Assembly (NCBI GenBank): GCA_026417415.1
Contig: JAOADG010000037.1
Location: 124,001-188,000, forward strand
Length of the DNA stretch: 64,000 nt
From: a bacterium
Lineage (GTDB): Bacteria; Electryoneota; JAOADG01
Reading direction: 5' to 3'
Part shown: positions 10,969-21,165 of the stretch, piece by piece
How the letters are laid out: the number at the start of each line of letters is the position of its first letter
Numbering within the stretch: the stretch's first letter is position 1
The notes under the pieces: generated by a model
Told to the model about the DNA's origin: nothing
Database searches by the model: none
What the model saw: only the letters and a program-made list of their open reading frames with translations
Translations under genes and position numbers: made by a program

Positions 10969-11826
10969 TTATTTTGTCAAGGTCAGTTTGAGGGTTTGCG
11001 CAAATCCTTCACCTTGTAACCTAGCGATATAAGTTCCTGAACTCAAATCACTGGCATTAAACCGAATTTCATTGGGTTGAGTACTTAAGAATCCACGATA
11101 CACCGTTTGTAAGGGTTGTCCGTTCATATTGTAAACAACCAACTCAGCAAACCCAGCTTTTGGTGCTTTTACACGAAAAGTGGTTGTCGGATTAAACGGA
11201 TTGGGATAAGCAGAAAATAGATCGTACGAATGAACGATGACAGGTTCAAGCTTGATTGAGTTCACCAACTCTTGAATGGTTACGGAACTATAATAAATGT
11301 AATCACCGCTTGTTCCTCGATTATTATTGGCTGCATTTCCTGCAAATGAAAAGACAACGGTTCCACTTCCTTCCGCAGGTGCTGTCCACATGAAAGGCCA
11401 ACTTACTGGACCATTCGGTTGACCAGTGTATGCTCCTTGAGAAGTTTGTTTTACATAATCCCACATTGTACTAGGATTGTCAGAAATTTGTACAGTTTGG
11501 ACTCCTTGTATCGTACCAAAACTTCCCATTTGAACGGAAGTATTGGCTTGAGAAAATGAGGTTAATTCAAATCCCCAGCGGGTTTGACCCGGATCTTCCA
11601 AAACAACTGAAAGTTGGTACTGTGTATTCGGTGTATAATACCCAGTACTAATAGGTTGACCTATCAGTTGCAAACTACCATTCCCAGAATTTAGTGGAAA
11701 TGAATTATGACAACTTGTACAGTTCATCGTTTGAAAAGCATATCCATCAGGTGGTCCCCCAGAATAAGCAAGTATAATAGATGCAAATCCAAAAAACAAA
11801 AACAAAGAAATTACCTTAAACAACAT
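10969..11826 (-). CDS. Secreted choice-of-anchor-V/Reeler-like protein with CxxCH motif and T9SS type A C-terminal sorting domain
   Basis: Signal peptide; GGPPDGYAFQTMNCTSCHNSFPLNSG; C-terminal AYPNPFNPTTTFRVKAPKAGFAELVVYNMNGQPLQT...LSSGTYIARLQGEGFAQTLKLTLTK. Confidence 0.88.
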   Translation of the reverse strand: MLFKVISLFLFFGFASIILAYSGGPPDGYAFQTMNCTSCHNSFPLNSGNGSLQLIGQPISTGYYTPNTQYQLSVVLEDPGQTRWGFELTSFSQANTSVQMGSFGTIQGVQTVQISDNPSTMWDYVKQTSQGAYTGQPNGPVSWPFMWTAPAEGSGTVVFSFAGNAANNNRGTSGDYIYYSSVTIQELVNSIKLEPVIVHSYDLFSAYPNPFNPTTTFRVKAPKAGFAELVVYNMNGQPLQTVYRGFLSTQPNEIRFNASDLSSGTYIARLQGEGFAQTLKLTLTK

Positions 11827-11834
11827 ATTACCCC

Positions 11835-12428
11835 CTACTTTTTAATATTTGGTTGAGTTGTACCGAATATTGTAACTTTAACTGTCCATTCATCATTGAC
11901 TTTACCTTCTGCAGTTTTTGCAATTTTAACTTGATGATCGGACAATTTGACTTTGAATTCCGATTTTACACGAATCCATTCACCGGGTCCATAAACAGCA
12001 GCTTTATCTGCACTAAGCGGTGTTACTTGAACTTTAATCGTAATGGGTTTTGTAACGCCATTCATCGTGAAATTACCAGTGACTTCCCAAAGATCATTTC
12101 CTAACGATTTGGCTTGATTGGATTCAAATTGAATAAAAGGATTTTTTTCAGCATTTAACCATTGTGGACTTCGTAAATGTTCATCACGTAAATCAATGCC
12201 AGTTTTCATTTTTGAAACAGGTACCTTAAGGTTTACGATACTCTTTTCACCATTTTCAACGATTGTCCCCTCGATCAAATTCACATTCCCTAAAATGGTT
12301 TCAAGGATAGTTTCAGAAGAAAAAGTGATATTTGTGTGTTTTGGGCTTATCCCAAAGTGATAAGTTTTTTGTGCATAAACTTGAAGTGCAATTCCAAAAA
12401 ATAAAATAGCCGTAAAAATTGGTTTCAT
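11835..12428 (-). CDS. YceI family protein
   Basis: Signal peptide; ISPKHTNITFSSETILETILGNVNLIEGTI, LRDEHLRSPQWLNAEKNPFIQFES, VTGNFTMNGVTKPITIKV. Confidence 0.9.
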   Translation of the reverse strand: MKPIFTAILFFGIALQVYAQKTYHFGISPKHTNITFSSETILETILGNVNLIEGTIVENGEKSIVNLKVPVSKMKTGIDLRDEHLRSPQWLNAEKNPFIQFESNQAKSLGNDLWEVTGNFTMNGVTKPITIKVQVTPLSADKAAVYGPGEWIRVKSEFKVKLSDHQVKIAKTAEGKVNDEWTVKVTIFGTTQPNIKK

Positions 12429-12481
12429 GTTCTCTCCTTAAAAATAGATATACTAAATCGCACATGAATTTGTTTGAATAA

Positions 12482-12511
12482 AAAAGGGAGTTTCAAAAAA
12501 AACTCCCTTTT
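12482..12511 (-). terminator. Intrinsic terminator downstream of clpC
   Basis: 12-bp inverted repeat AAAAGGGAGTTT (12482-12493)/AAACTCCCTTTT (12500-12511). Confidence 0.75.
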
Positions 12512-12532
12512 CTCTTAAGATGAACTTATTGT

Positions 12533-15043
12533 TTAAGGATGTACCAAAGCAGAATTATCTTTTTGTGGTTGCTCCAACATTCGGATTTCAAACACGAAAG
12601 GTTTATCAGTAGAACCTTCTAATGCATTCATATGCACTAAAACACGTACGTTTTCAGTTTTTCCTGTGTAAAGTAGCTCTTCAGACAGTGTGTCCTCCAA
12701 TAATCGGTCAATTGTCCGTCTAAGATTTCTTGCACCATATTCTTGGCTATACCCTTTTTCCGATAGATACTGGATCACATCATCATCCACTTCCACTTGA
12801 ATACGTCGTTCGCTCAAACGTTCATTCATCTCAGAAAGTTGAAGTCGTGCAATTTGGTGAATGTTTTCCATAGACAAAGAACGGAATACAATCAGTTCAT
12901 CAATGCGATTTAGAAACTCTGGTCTAAAATACTTTTTCACCGCTTGTAACATTTTATTTGACATATCGCGATAATCTAACCGATTTTGCTTCGCATTGAA
13001 GCCGTAACCTTGAATCAATTTATTGATTTCACCCGTTCCGAGGTTAGAGGTCATGATGATAATAGTATTCCGAAAATCCACCACACGACCTGATCCATCA
13101 GTCAATTCACCTGCATCAAGAACTTGCAACAATAGATTGAAAACATCAGGATGGGCTTTTTCTATCTCGTCTAAAAGTACCACAGAATATGGTTTTCTAT
13201 GCACTTTTTCAGTCAATTGTCCACCTTCATCAAACCCAATGTATCCCGGAGGCGCACCAATTAGGCGCGACACATTGAACTTTTCCATATATTCAGACAT
13301 ATCTACACGAATTAACGATTGCTTATCTCCGAAAAGATATTCAGCTAACACTCGTGCTAATTCTGTTTTACCTACACCAGATGGACCAAGAAAGATAAAA
13401 CTTGCAATCGGACGGTTGGTGGGTTTAAACCCGGTTCGGGCTCTTTTAATTGCACGAGAAAGAGCTTCTACCGCATCATCTTGTCCGATAATCTTCGCTT
13501 TTAGACGTTTATCAATTTGAAGAAGTTTTTCACGTTCACTCTCTTTTACACGAATAACAGGAACACCTGACATCATTGAAACGGTATGGGCAACATCATC
13601 ACGTGTCACTTCTATCCGAGTTCTTCCGATACCTTTTTCCCAATCTTCTCGAATGGCTTTCTCTTTTTCTTCCAATTCTCTTCGTAAATCGCGTAGGATA
13701 GCCGCTTTTTCGTATTGCTGTTGTGAAATATAGATTTGCAGTTCTGACTTCAAACTTTCAATTTTTTCTTGGATGTCAATCAACTCTTGAGGTAGTTTAA
13801 CATTTTGGAGACGAACGCGGCTACCCGTTTCATCAATCACATCTATCGCTTTATCCGGTTGTACACGGTCCGTAATGTATCGCGAAGAAAGCAATACTGC
13901 ATCATGCAAAGCATCATCAGTGTAAACAACACCATGGTAATCACCATAGTATTTACTTAGAGTTTTAATAATTTGAATGGTATCTTGAAATGATGGTTCA
14001 GAAACCACAACTTTCTGTAAGCGTCGCTCTAAAGAACCATCTTTTTCTATCGTTTGACGGTAATCTTGAAAAGTGGTCGCACCAATTACCTGTAATTCAC
14101 CTCGAGCAAGCGCTGGTTTCAACATACTGGAAGCGTCCAAAGAGCCACTGGCAGAACCTGCACCCACGATCGTGTGGACTTCATCTAAAAATAAAATCAC
14201 ATCTTTATTTCGTTCCAGTTCTGCCATAATGGTCTTCATTCGTTCTTCAAATTGTCCACGGTATTTTGTCCCAGCAACCAATGCACCCAAGTCCAATTGA
14301 ATAATGCGTTTATTATACAGAACAGGACTAACTTCTTTTTTCAAAATGCGGATCGCTAAACCTTCAACAATAGCAGTTTTTCCGACACCCGGTTCGCCAA
14401 TCAAAACGGGGTTATTTTTTCTACGTCTAGATAAAATTTGTGCTACCCGTTGAATTTCATTTTCCCGACCGACAATCGGATCCAATTTTCCTTCACGTGC
14501 AAGTTTGGTTAAATCGCGCCCAAAGTGTTCTAATACAGGTGTACGTGATTTTCCTTTTTCGCGCGGTTCACTTTTCTTTTCGCTACTATATTGTTCACTT
14601 GCACGTTCCCCATGAATGGATTCGATTTCATCTTTGACTTTTTCATAAGTCAATCCATATCTAAGGAATACTTCACTCAATGGACTTTTATCATCACGAA
14701 GGAGTGCTGCAAGTAAGTGTTCCGTTCCTATTAAATCTGTATTGAAGGATTGGGCTTCAGTAAAAGAGAGTTTGAAAATACGTTCAGTACTTTTACTAAA
14801 AGGTAAATCCCCAGCACGCTTGATTTCGTTAGTTCCCTGATCCAACTGGTCACGAATTTCTTGTTCAAGTTCATCAATCTCAATGTTGAGATTATGAAGA
14901 ACCTGATATCCCACTCCTTCGCCCAATTTGAGTATCCCCAAAAAAACATGTTCCGGGAGGAGCGTATCGTAACCCATTTCTAAAGCTATCTCACGAGCAT
15001 ATTCAATGGTTTTATGGGCTCGTGGAGATAATCGTCCCATCAT
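12533..15043 (-). CDS. clpC: ATP-dependent Clp protease ATP-binding subunit ClpC
   Basis: N-terminal Clp repeats, [15 protein letters not shown] and [20 protein letters not shown] Walker A motifs, UVR-like segment [25 protein letters not shown]. Confidence 0.95.
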   Translation of the reverse strand: MMGRLSPRAHKTIEYAREIALEMGYDTLLPEHVFLGILKLGEGVGYQVLHNLNIEIDELEQEIRDQLDQGTNEIKRAGDLPFSKSTERIFKLSFTEAQSFNTDLIGTEHLLAALLRDDKSPLSEVFLRYGLTYEKVKDEIESIHGERASEQYSSEKKSEPREKGKSRTPVLEHFGRDLTKLAREGKLDPIVGRENEIQRVAQILSRRRKNNPVLIGEPGVGKTAIVEGLAIRILKKEVSPVLYNKRIIQLDLGALVAGTKYRGQFEERMKTIMAELERNKDVILFLDEVHTIVGAGSASGSLDASSMLKPALARGELQVIGATTFQDYRQTIEKDGSLERRLQKVVVSEPSFQDTIQIIKTLSKYYGDYHGVVYTDDALHDAVLLSSRYITDRVQPDKAIDVIDETGSRVRLQNVKLPQELIDIQEKIESLKSELQIYISQQQYEKAAILRDLRRELEEKEKAIREDWEKGIGRTRIEVTRDDVAHTVSMMSGVPVIRVKESEREKLLQIDKRLKAKIIGQDDAVEALSRAIKRARTGFKPTNRPIASFIFLGPSGVGKTELARVLAEYLFGDKQSLIRVDMSEYMEKFNVSRLIGAPPGYIGFDEGGQLTEKVHRKPYSVVLLDEIEKAHPDVFNLLLQVLDAGELTDGSGRVVDFRNTIIIMTSNLGTGEINKLIQGYGFNAKQNRLDYRDMSNKMLQAVKKYFRPEFLNRIDELIVFRSLSMENIHQIARLQLSEMNERLSERRIQVEVDDDVIQYLSEKGYSQEYGARNLRRTIDRLLEDTLSEELLYTGKTENVRVLVHMNALEGSTDKPFVFEIRMLEQPQKDNSALVHP

Positions 15044-15068
15044 AATGCAAACCTTTTCTTTTTAAGAA

Positions 15069-15758
15069 TTACGTTACTTTGTTTGTTAAAATTTGTTCAC
15101 TGCCTAAACGAATGATTTTACTACAACGGTTGGCAAAGTTGATGTTGTGTGTCGCAATCAGTAGGGTCGCTTGTTTGGCTTGAATATAGTCAAATAGCAA
15201 TTCCATCAACAAATTCCCTTGATGCATATCTAAATTTCCAGTAGGTTCATCTGCAAAAACAATTTTCGGTTCATTCATTAACGCTCGAATAGTAGCTACA
15301 CGTTGTGCTTCACCACCAGAAAGTACAGCGACTGAACTATTGATTCGAGATTCCAACCCGAAGTGCTTTAATAAATGTTTTGCTCGTTCTTTTGCCCAAT
15401 GGATATTGCCTTTAGAGATGTAAATGGGCATTAGCAAATTTTCAAGAACTGTAAATTCTGGTAACAAATGGTGGAATTGAAAAATAAATCCAAGATCTTT
15501 ATTCCGCATTTGTATGACTTCCATTGGTTTCATTGTTTGCGTATCTTTTCCAAATAGATACAGTGTACCACTGGTAGGGCGATCCAACAATCCTAAAATG
15601 TGAAGTAAAGTAGATTTCCCAATCCCACTGGGACCTACAATTGCTACTGTCTCACCGGTTTCAATGATCAAATTTACATGAACCAATACGTTCCTAACAG
15701 TTTGTCCCTCAACAAAAGAGCGACACAGTTGTTCTGTTTGAATGCAAATCGTACTCAT
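15069..15758 (-). CDS. lolD: ABC transporter ATP-binding protein, LolD-like
   Basis: VGPSGIGKSTLLHILGLLDRPTSG, LSGGEAQRVATIRALMNEPKIVFADEPTGNLD; overlaps LolC/E-like permease. Confidence 0.85.
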   Translation of the reverse strand: MSTICIQTEQLCRSFVEGQTVRNVLVHVNLIIETGETVAIVGPSGIGKSTLLHILGLLDRPTSGTLYLFGKDTQTMKPMEVIQMRNKDLGFIFQFHHLLPEFTVLENLLMPIYISKGNIHWAKERAKHLLKHFGLESRINSSVAVLSGGEAQRVATIRALMNEPKIVFADEPTGNLDMHQGNLLMELLFDYIQAKQATLLIATHNINFANRCSKIIRLGSEQILTNKVT

Positions 15759-17053
15759 TCTACACCTCGTATCGCCTGAACAGGATCAAGTTTCGAAGCT
15801 TTACGAGAAGGGTAATAGGCAGCAACAAGGGAAAGTAGGATAGCCACCAATCCCACTAAAAGAAAATCCACAAACTCCATATCAATCGGCATTCTATCAA
15901 GAAAATAGACATCACCAGGCAACTTAAAGAATCCGATGGTTTGTTGTAAATAACAAAAAGTAAACCCTAAAAAAGAACCCAAAAAACTCCCAATGAAACC
16001 GATAATTCCACCTTCCCACAGAAAAATGGCTCCAATTTGTGTTGAAGACATCCCTATGGCTTTTAAGATTCCAATATCTTTGGATTTTTCTAATACCAAC
16101 ATTACCAAAGAACTAATGATATTCACAACCGCTACTAAAATGATTAAAGATAAAATTGTAAAAGTAGCCCACTTTTCAATCTGTATCCAAGCAAACAAAG
16201 TTTGATTTTGTTCATACCATGTTAAAATGTATTGTGGAAAACGGATGGTTTGATGCAGTTCTTTTGCTACCGCAGATGCTTTTTCATAATGGCTCAGTTT
16301 TATATCTAAACCACTAACATTTTGATTTGGAAGGCCTGCCAATTGACTTGCAAGTTGTAAATCAATGTAAGCGATGGTATTGTCGTATTCATAAAAACCG
16401 GTGGAAAAAATACCACGAACAACGAATGGTTTCATTCTAGGTATAAAAGATTGTATTTGTGTAGTAGTGAGAAGATATACTGTATCTCCAATGCTTAGTC
16501 CCATTTTTTCTGCCAGCGCATTACCAAGAATCATTCCACCTAAACCAAGCGAATCAATCTTAACATCCAAATCACCAAAAAGGATTTGTTTCTTGATATC
16601 ACTTACAGTAGTCACCGTCAGTGGTTGAATACCACGTAAAACGACTCCTTCCGTAGTTTGTCTATACCTTAATAATCCTCTTGCTTGAACAAAAGCGGAA
16701 ACACCAATCACATCTTTCACATTTAAAATATGTGCACGCAAAGAATCTGCATTTTCTAAACCAGTTGGGCGATAGGTAAAAATCCTCAAATGTGAATCTG
16801 CACCAATTATTCGTTCACGTACTTCTTTTTCAAACCCATTCATTACAGATAAAGTGATTGTTAGTGCTGCAACACCAATGGTAACACCACTAATGGCAAG
16901 CAAACTCATGACCGAGATGAATTTTGTTTTTTTTCTACTCCGTAAGTAGCGGATTGCGATAAAAAAGGGTAGGTTCACAGGAATACGATACAATGAATAA
17001 ATTAAATATAAAGAATGAATAGAATGGGCGGTACTTACAAAAATACCGCCCAT
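15755..17053 (-). CDS. LolC/LolE-type lipoprotein-releasing ABC permease (FtsX/MacB family)
   Basis: FFIAIRYLRSRKKTKFISVMSLLAISGVTIGVAALTITLSVMNGFEKEVRERI; C-terminal FtsX domain; probable start GTG at 16978. Confidence 0.88.
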   Translation of the reverse strand: MGGIFVSTAHSIHSLYLIYSLYRIPVNLPFFIAIRYLRSRKKTKFISVMSLLAISGVTIGVAALTITLSVMNGFEKEVRERIIGADSHLRIFTYRPTGLENADSLRAHILNVKDVIGVSAFVQARGLLRYRQTTEGVVLRGIQPLTVTTVSDIKKQILFGDLDVKIDSLGLGGMILGNALAEKMGLSIGDTVYLLTTTQIQSFIPRMKPFVVRGIFSTGFYEYDNTIAYIDLQLASQLAGLPNQNVSGLDIKLSHYEKASAVAKELHQTIRFPQYILTWYEQNQTLFAWIQIEKWATFTILSLIILVAVVNIISSLVMLVLEKSKDIGILKAIGMSSTQIGAIFLWEGGIIGFIGSFLGSFLGFTFCYLQQTIGFFKLPGDVYFLDRMPIDMEFVDFLLVGLVAILLSLVAAYYPSRKASKLDPVQAIRGVE

Positions 17054-17072
17054 TAACCAATGTCACGAAATC

Positions 17073-19163
17073 CTACATTCCATGAAAATGCTTCAAGAAA
17101 GGTGCTAATACCAATGCAACCACAGACATTAACTTGATGAGAATATTTAAAGAAGGACCTGCAGTGTCTTTGAATGGATCTCCTACGGTATCTCCTACTA
17201 CAGCTGCTTTATGCGGTTCCTTACCTTTGCCACCATATTGGCCGCTTTCTATATATTTTTTGGCATTATCCCAAGCCCCTCCAGCGTTTGCCATAAATAT
17301 TGCCATCAATACACCAGAAGCAGTAGTACCAACCAAAATTCCACCCAATAACCTTAAATCAATGATACCTGCAACTACAGGGGTCACTACTGCAATAGAA
17401 CCCGGTAAAATCATTTTCTTAATGGCTGCACTGGTTGCAATATCAACACAGGTACGATAATCAGCAGTTACTCCTTCTTTTCCATCTAGCAAACCACGGA
17501 TTTCGCGGAATTGACGGCGCACTTCTTCAATCATTTTGGATGCGGCTTGACCTACAGCTTTCATTGCGAAAGCACTAAATAAAAACGGCATCATTGCACC
17601 GACCAAAATTCCTGCAACCACCATAGGATCAAGTGCATCTAAACCACCAACTTTTTTTAAATCCACTTGAGTGGCATAAGCAGAAAACAAAGCTAAAGCC
17701 GTAAGTGCTGCTGACCCAATAGCAAATCCTTTTCCAATAGCTGCAGTGGTATTCCCTACAGAATCAAGTTTATCGGTTCGTGAGCGCACCTCTTTTCCTA
17801 AATGGCTCATTTCTGCAATTCCACCAGCATTATCCGAAATAGGACCGTATGCATCCACGGCTAATTGAATCCCTAAAGTAGATAGCATACCTAACGCAGA
17901 TAAAGCAATTCCATACAAGCCAGCCATTTGATAAGACACTACAATTGCAGCAGATAGAACCAACAACGGTAAAGCTGTAGATTGCATACCAACTGCCAGA
18001 CCTGCGATGATATTGGTTGCATAGCCGGTTTGGGATTCAAATGCAATTCTGCGTGTAGGTTTGTAATCATTTGAAGTGAAATATTCAGTCAAATAACCAA
18101 TGAGAATTCCTGCAATAAGACCTGCAATGGTGGCAAAGAAGAAATCTTTGGCAAAGTAAATATGTTTACTGGGATCCCCTTCTAAGATCACACCTTCGTT
18201 GGGTACAAGCCACTTCAATAAAAACCAACTAACCGCTACCATAATAACACCAGCACCTATAGAACCTGCATTTAAAGCAAATTGAGGGTTGCCACCTTCT
18301 TTGGTACGTACAAACAAAGATCCAAGAATGGAACATAAAATCCCAGCAGCTGCGATATACAAAGGCAAGAGCATCATTTCAATTTGGTGAGCAACGAAGG
18401 TAGTAGATAAGACAGCTGCACCTATGATAGCACCTACATAACTTTCAAATAAATCGGCACCCATACCAGCAACATCACCTACATTGTCACCTACATTATC
18501 AGCAATGACAGCAGGATTACGCGGGTCATCTTCAGGGATTCCAGCTTCTACTTTTCCGACTAAATCTGCACCCACATCTGCAGCTTTGGTATAGATACCA
18601 CCTCCTACACGTGCAAAAAGTGCAATTGAGGAAGCACCTAACGAAAATCCTGCTGCTGTTGAAATAATAATTTTCAAATTATCTAAACCAAAAATTTTAG
18701 AATACACAAACAACAATAAAGATAGAACGAATACACCGAGCCCTACTACGGTCATTCCCATCACTGAACCACCGCTAAACGCAATAGCAAGCGCAGAATT
18801 TAATCCACTTCTTGCAGCTGCTGCAGTTCGGGTATTTGCTTTTGTCGCTATGCGCATTCCAAAATATCCTGCTAATGCGCTCGTACAAGCACCTAAAATA
18901 AAACTAATTGCCACCAATGGGTGAGTAACGACGCTTTCTGTCCAATTGGCCCAAGCAAGAAGTATCGCTACAATTACCACAAACACTGCCAATACTCGAT
19001 ATTCTCGGTTAAGAAAAGCCATAGCACCAGTTTGAATGTAACCACTAATCTCTTTCATTCTATCGGTGCCAGCATCTTGTTTGTTTACCCACCAAGCTTT
19101 GTAAGCAGCGAATGCTAAACCCAGCAATCCTGCAAGTGGTATTAGAAAAAAAATTCCTTCCAT
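17073..19163 (-). CDS. hppA: Membrane-bound ion-translocating pyrophosphatase, K+-dependent type
   Basis: [94 protein letters not shown]. Confidence 0.95.
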   Translation of the reverse strand: MEGIFFLIPLAGLLGLAFAAYKAWWVNKQDAGTDRMKEISGYIQTGAMAFLNREYRVLAVFVVIVAILLAWANWTESVVTHPLVAISFILGACTSALAGYFGMRIATKANTRTAAAARSGLNSALAIAFSGGSVMGMTVVGLGVFVLSLLLFVYSKIFGLDNLKIIISTAAGFSLGASSIALFARVGGGIYTKAADVGADLVGKVEAGIPEDDPRNPAVIADNVGDNVGDVAGMGADLFESYVGAIIGAAVLSTTFVAHQIEMMLLPLYIAAAGILCSILGSLFVRTKEGGNPQFALNAGSIGAGVIMVAVSWFLLKWLVPNEGVILEGDPSKHIYFAKDFFFATIAGLIAGILIGYLTEYFTSNDYKPTRRIAFESQTGYATNIIAGLAVGMQSTALPLLVLSAAIVVSYQMAGLYGIALSALGMLSTLGIQLAVDAYGPISDNAGGIAEMSHLGKEVRSRTDKLDSVGNTTAAIGKGFAIGSAALTALALFSAYATQVDLKKVGGLDALDPMVVAGILVGAMMPFLFSAFAMKAVGQAASKMIEEVRRQFREIRGLLDGKEGVTADYRTCVDIATSAAIKKMILPGSIAVVTPVVAGIIDLRLLGGILVGTTASGVLMAIFMANAGGAWDNAKKYIESGQYGGKGKEPHKAAVVGDTVGDPFKDTAGPSLNILIKLMSVVALVLAPFLKHFHGM

Positions 19164-19335
19164 AGTCCTCTCTTTGTGTTGTTAGACATGAAATAGTTGA
19201 TTATCAAAGATGTTCAATAATAAACTGATAACAGCGCCGAATATAGGTTTATAGAAACATACTTGCAATAGTATATTTCAATTTACGTGGTTTTACCAAA
19301 TTTTTCCGATTTATTCTACTCTCTGAGGTTAATCG

Positions 19336-21165
19336 TTGAATTTCAATCGAACCCCAATTCTTTGTTTAATCCTTGTCGTTAGTGTCTTTACGGTTACCAA
19401 AGCCCAAAAAATTCCTCGGGAATTCGTAGCCGTGGATGGTTATCCCATTCAGAAAGTTATCATCAAAGATTGTCCCCTTCCAAGTTCTCAAATTTGGGAA
19501 AAAGTTTACACTGCTCCGGATAAATGGTACCAAAAAATCCTTTTTTGGCGAAAACCTCAGATATTCAATGCTGCTGAATTTACCAGAGATCTAATTCGCG
19601 TTCAAAGAATTTTAATCCGAGAAGGATGGAGAAATCCAAAAGTTCAAGGAACTGTAACATTAACCCCAAAAGACAAACTGATTGTAATTTACCAAGTTCA
19701 AGTCGGTGCTTATACAAAAGTTCGAAATTATTGGTTGAATGCAAATGAGTTAAACAAAAAAGATACCACAAGATTCCGCAGATATATTTCGCTTGCAAAA
19801 GAAAGAAGATTTAGGGAAGTCGAACTTTATCAAGCTGCTGACTCCTTACGATTGCTTTATACACGAAGAGGGTACGGAAAGGCAATTATTGTACCAAAAG
19901 TAGATTGGATTGGGGATGATTCTTTGTATGTGGATATCAATTTTTTGGTCAATGCTGGACCTTACTGTGTTTTTGATTCCGCTTATGTTTATGGTGTATC
20001 AAGATTATCCGCAAAAGATGTGACTAGTGATGTGTTTACAAAGTATGGCAAAGAGTTTTCTTCTATTGACATTGAAAAAAGCAGAAGGGTATTGTACAGT
20101 CGGTCACTGTTTCAGAGCGTAGATATCATTGCTGATACCAGTGTTCCGTCAAACCGAATTCCAATTCGAATTCGAGTAATGGAGGCAAATCGTTGGCAAA
20201 CCAGAGTGGGTGGTGGGTGGAGCACAGATGAAGGGTACAAAGGTTTTGGTGAAATTACCGATCGTTTTTTACTTACTGGTGCAAGAACTATCAAAGTAGG
20301 AGCAATCGCTTCCAAACGTATTCAAGAATTGAATTTAACTATCACTCAACCCCATCCAGTAGGAGCTGGTTCTCAATTTTCAATCAGTCCTTACATCCAA
20401 AATAGAAAAGAACAAAACTGGGAACTACGTAAATTGGGAAGCACGCAAAATTTATCTTTTTATAGTGGTCAATGGTGGACGATTCAACTGATACAAAAAT
20501 TACAACAAAGTGATTTGTCCGGTAAAGTTCCTTTGATTAGTGTTGGACAAGATCAATACAATTTGGATCAATATGCTATTTCTGGAATTTATGACTTTCG
20601 CGATGACAAGTTTGATCCTACTCAAGGTGGTATTGTTTCACCAGAAATTTCTTTATCAGGTGTATTCTTTCCCAGCACATACCGTTTCTATAAAGGAAAA
20701 GTATTTGGAAACTATTTTATTACCTTTGATAAAAAATTGACGTATGCTGCTCGCTTCGAATCCGGAATATTAGTACCTACACGAAAAGATGGAGAAATAC
20801 CAATTGATGAACGTTTCTTTTTAGGAGATCCAGGCCTACTACGTGGATGGAAAAGACGTTCACTTTCCCCTCGCGATTCTAATCAAACCTATATCGGTGG
20901 TCAAGCGATGATGGCTTCATCGTTTGAAATTCGTCAAAAAATTTGGGGTCCACTTTGGTTGGCTACATTTTTTGATGCGGGGATGGTGTGGAAAAATTAT
21001 ACGGATTATGGAAAATTTCCTCTGCAAACTTCAACTGGTATAGGAATGCGGCTTAGAACTCCGATTGGTCCAATTAGAATGGATGTGGGATGGAAAACCA
21101 GAAAAAATCCATTTCATGAATCAATGAAACCTGTTTTGCACATTGCTATAGGAGAGGCACTGTGA
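19336..21165 (+). CDS. Omp85/BamA-TamA family outer membrane protein
   Basis: N-terminal POTRA-like repeats; RFFLGDPGLLRGWKRRSLSPRD; C-terminal GTGIGMRLRTPIGPIRMDVGWK; TTG start. Confidence 0.88.
   Translation: MNFNRTPILCLILVVSVFTVTKAQKIPREFVAVDGYPIQKVIIKDCPLPSSQIWEKVYTAPDKWYQKILFWRKPQIFNAAEFTRDLIRVQRILIREGWRNPKVQGTVTLTPKDKLIVIYQVQVGAYTKVRNYWLNANELNKKDTTRFRRYISLAKERRFREVELYQAADSLRLLYTRRGYGKAIIVPKVDWIGDDSLYVDINFLVNAGPYCVFDSAYVYGVSRLSAKDVTSDVFTKYGKEFSSIDIEKSRRVLYSRSLFQSVDIIADTSVPSNRIPIRIRVMEANRWQTRVGGGWSTDEGYKGFGEITDRFLLTGARTIKVGAIASKRIQELNLTITQPHPVGAGSQFSISPYIQNRKEQNWELRKLGSTQNLSFYSGQWWTIQLIQKLQQSDLSGKVPLISVGQDQYNLDQYAISGIYDFRDDKFDPTQGGIVSPEISLSGVFFPSTYRFYKGKVFGNYFITFDKKLTYAARFESGILVPTRKDGEIPIDERFFLGDPGLLRGWKRRSLSPRDSNQTYIGGQAMMASSFEIRQKIWGPLWLATFFDAGMVWKNYTDYGKFPLQTSTGIGMRLRTPIGPIRMDVGWKTRKNPFHESMKPVLHIAIGEAL

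Noticed and set aside
13023-13520. 165-aa ORF antisense to clpC
   Set aside because: Fully inside a strongly conserved ClpC coding region; composition reflects the complement of the ClpC codons.
17134-17460. 108-aa ORF antisense to hppA
   Set aside because: Shadow ORF of a conserved membrane protein gene.
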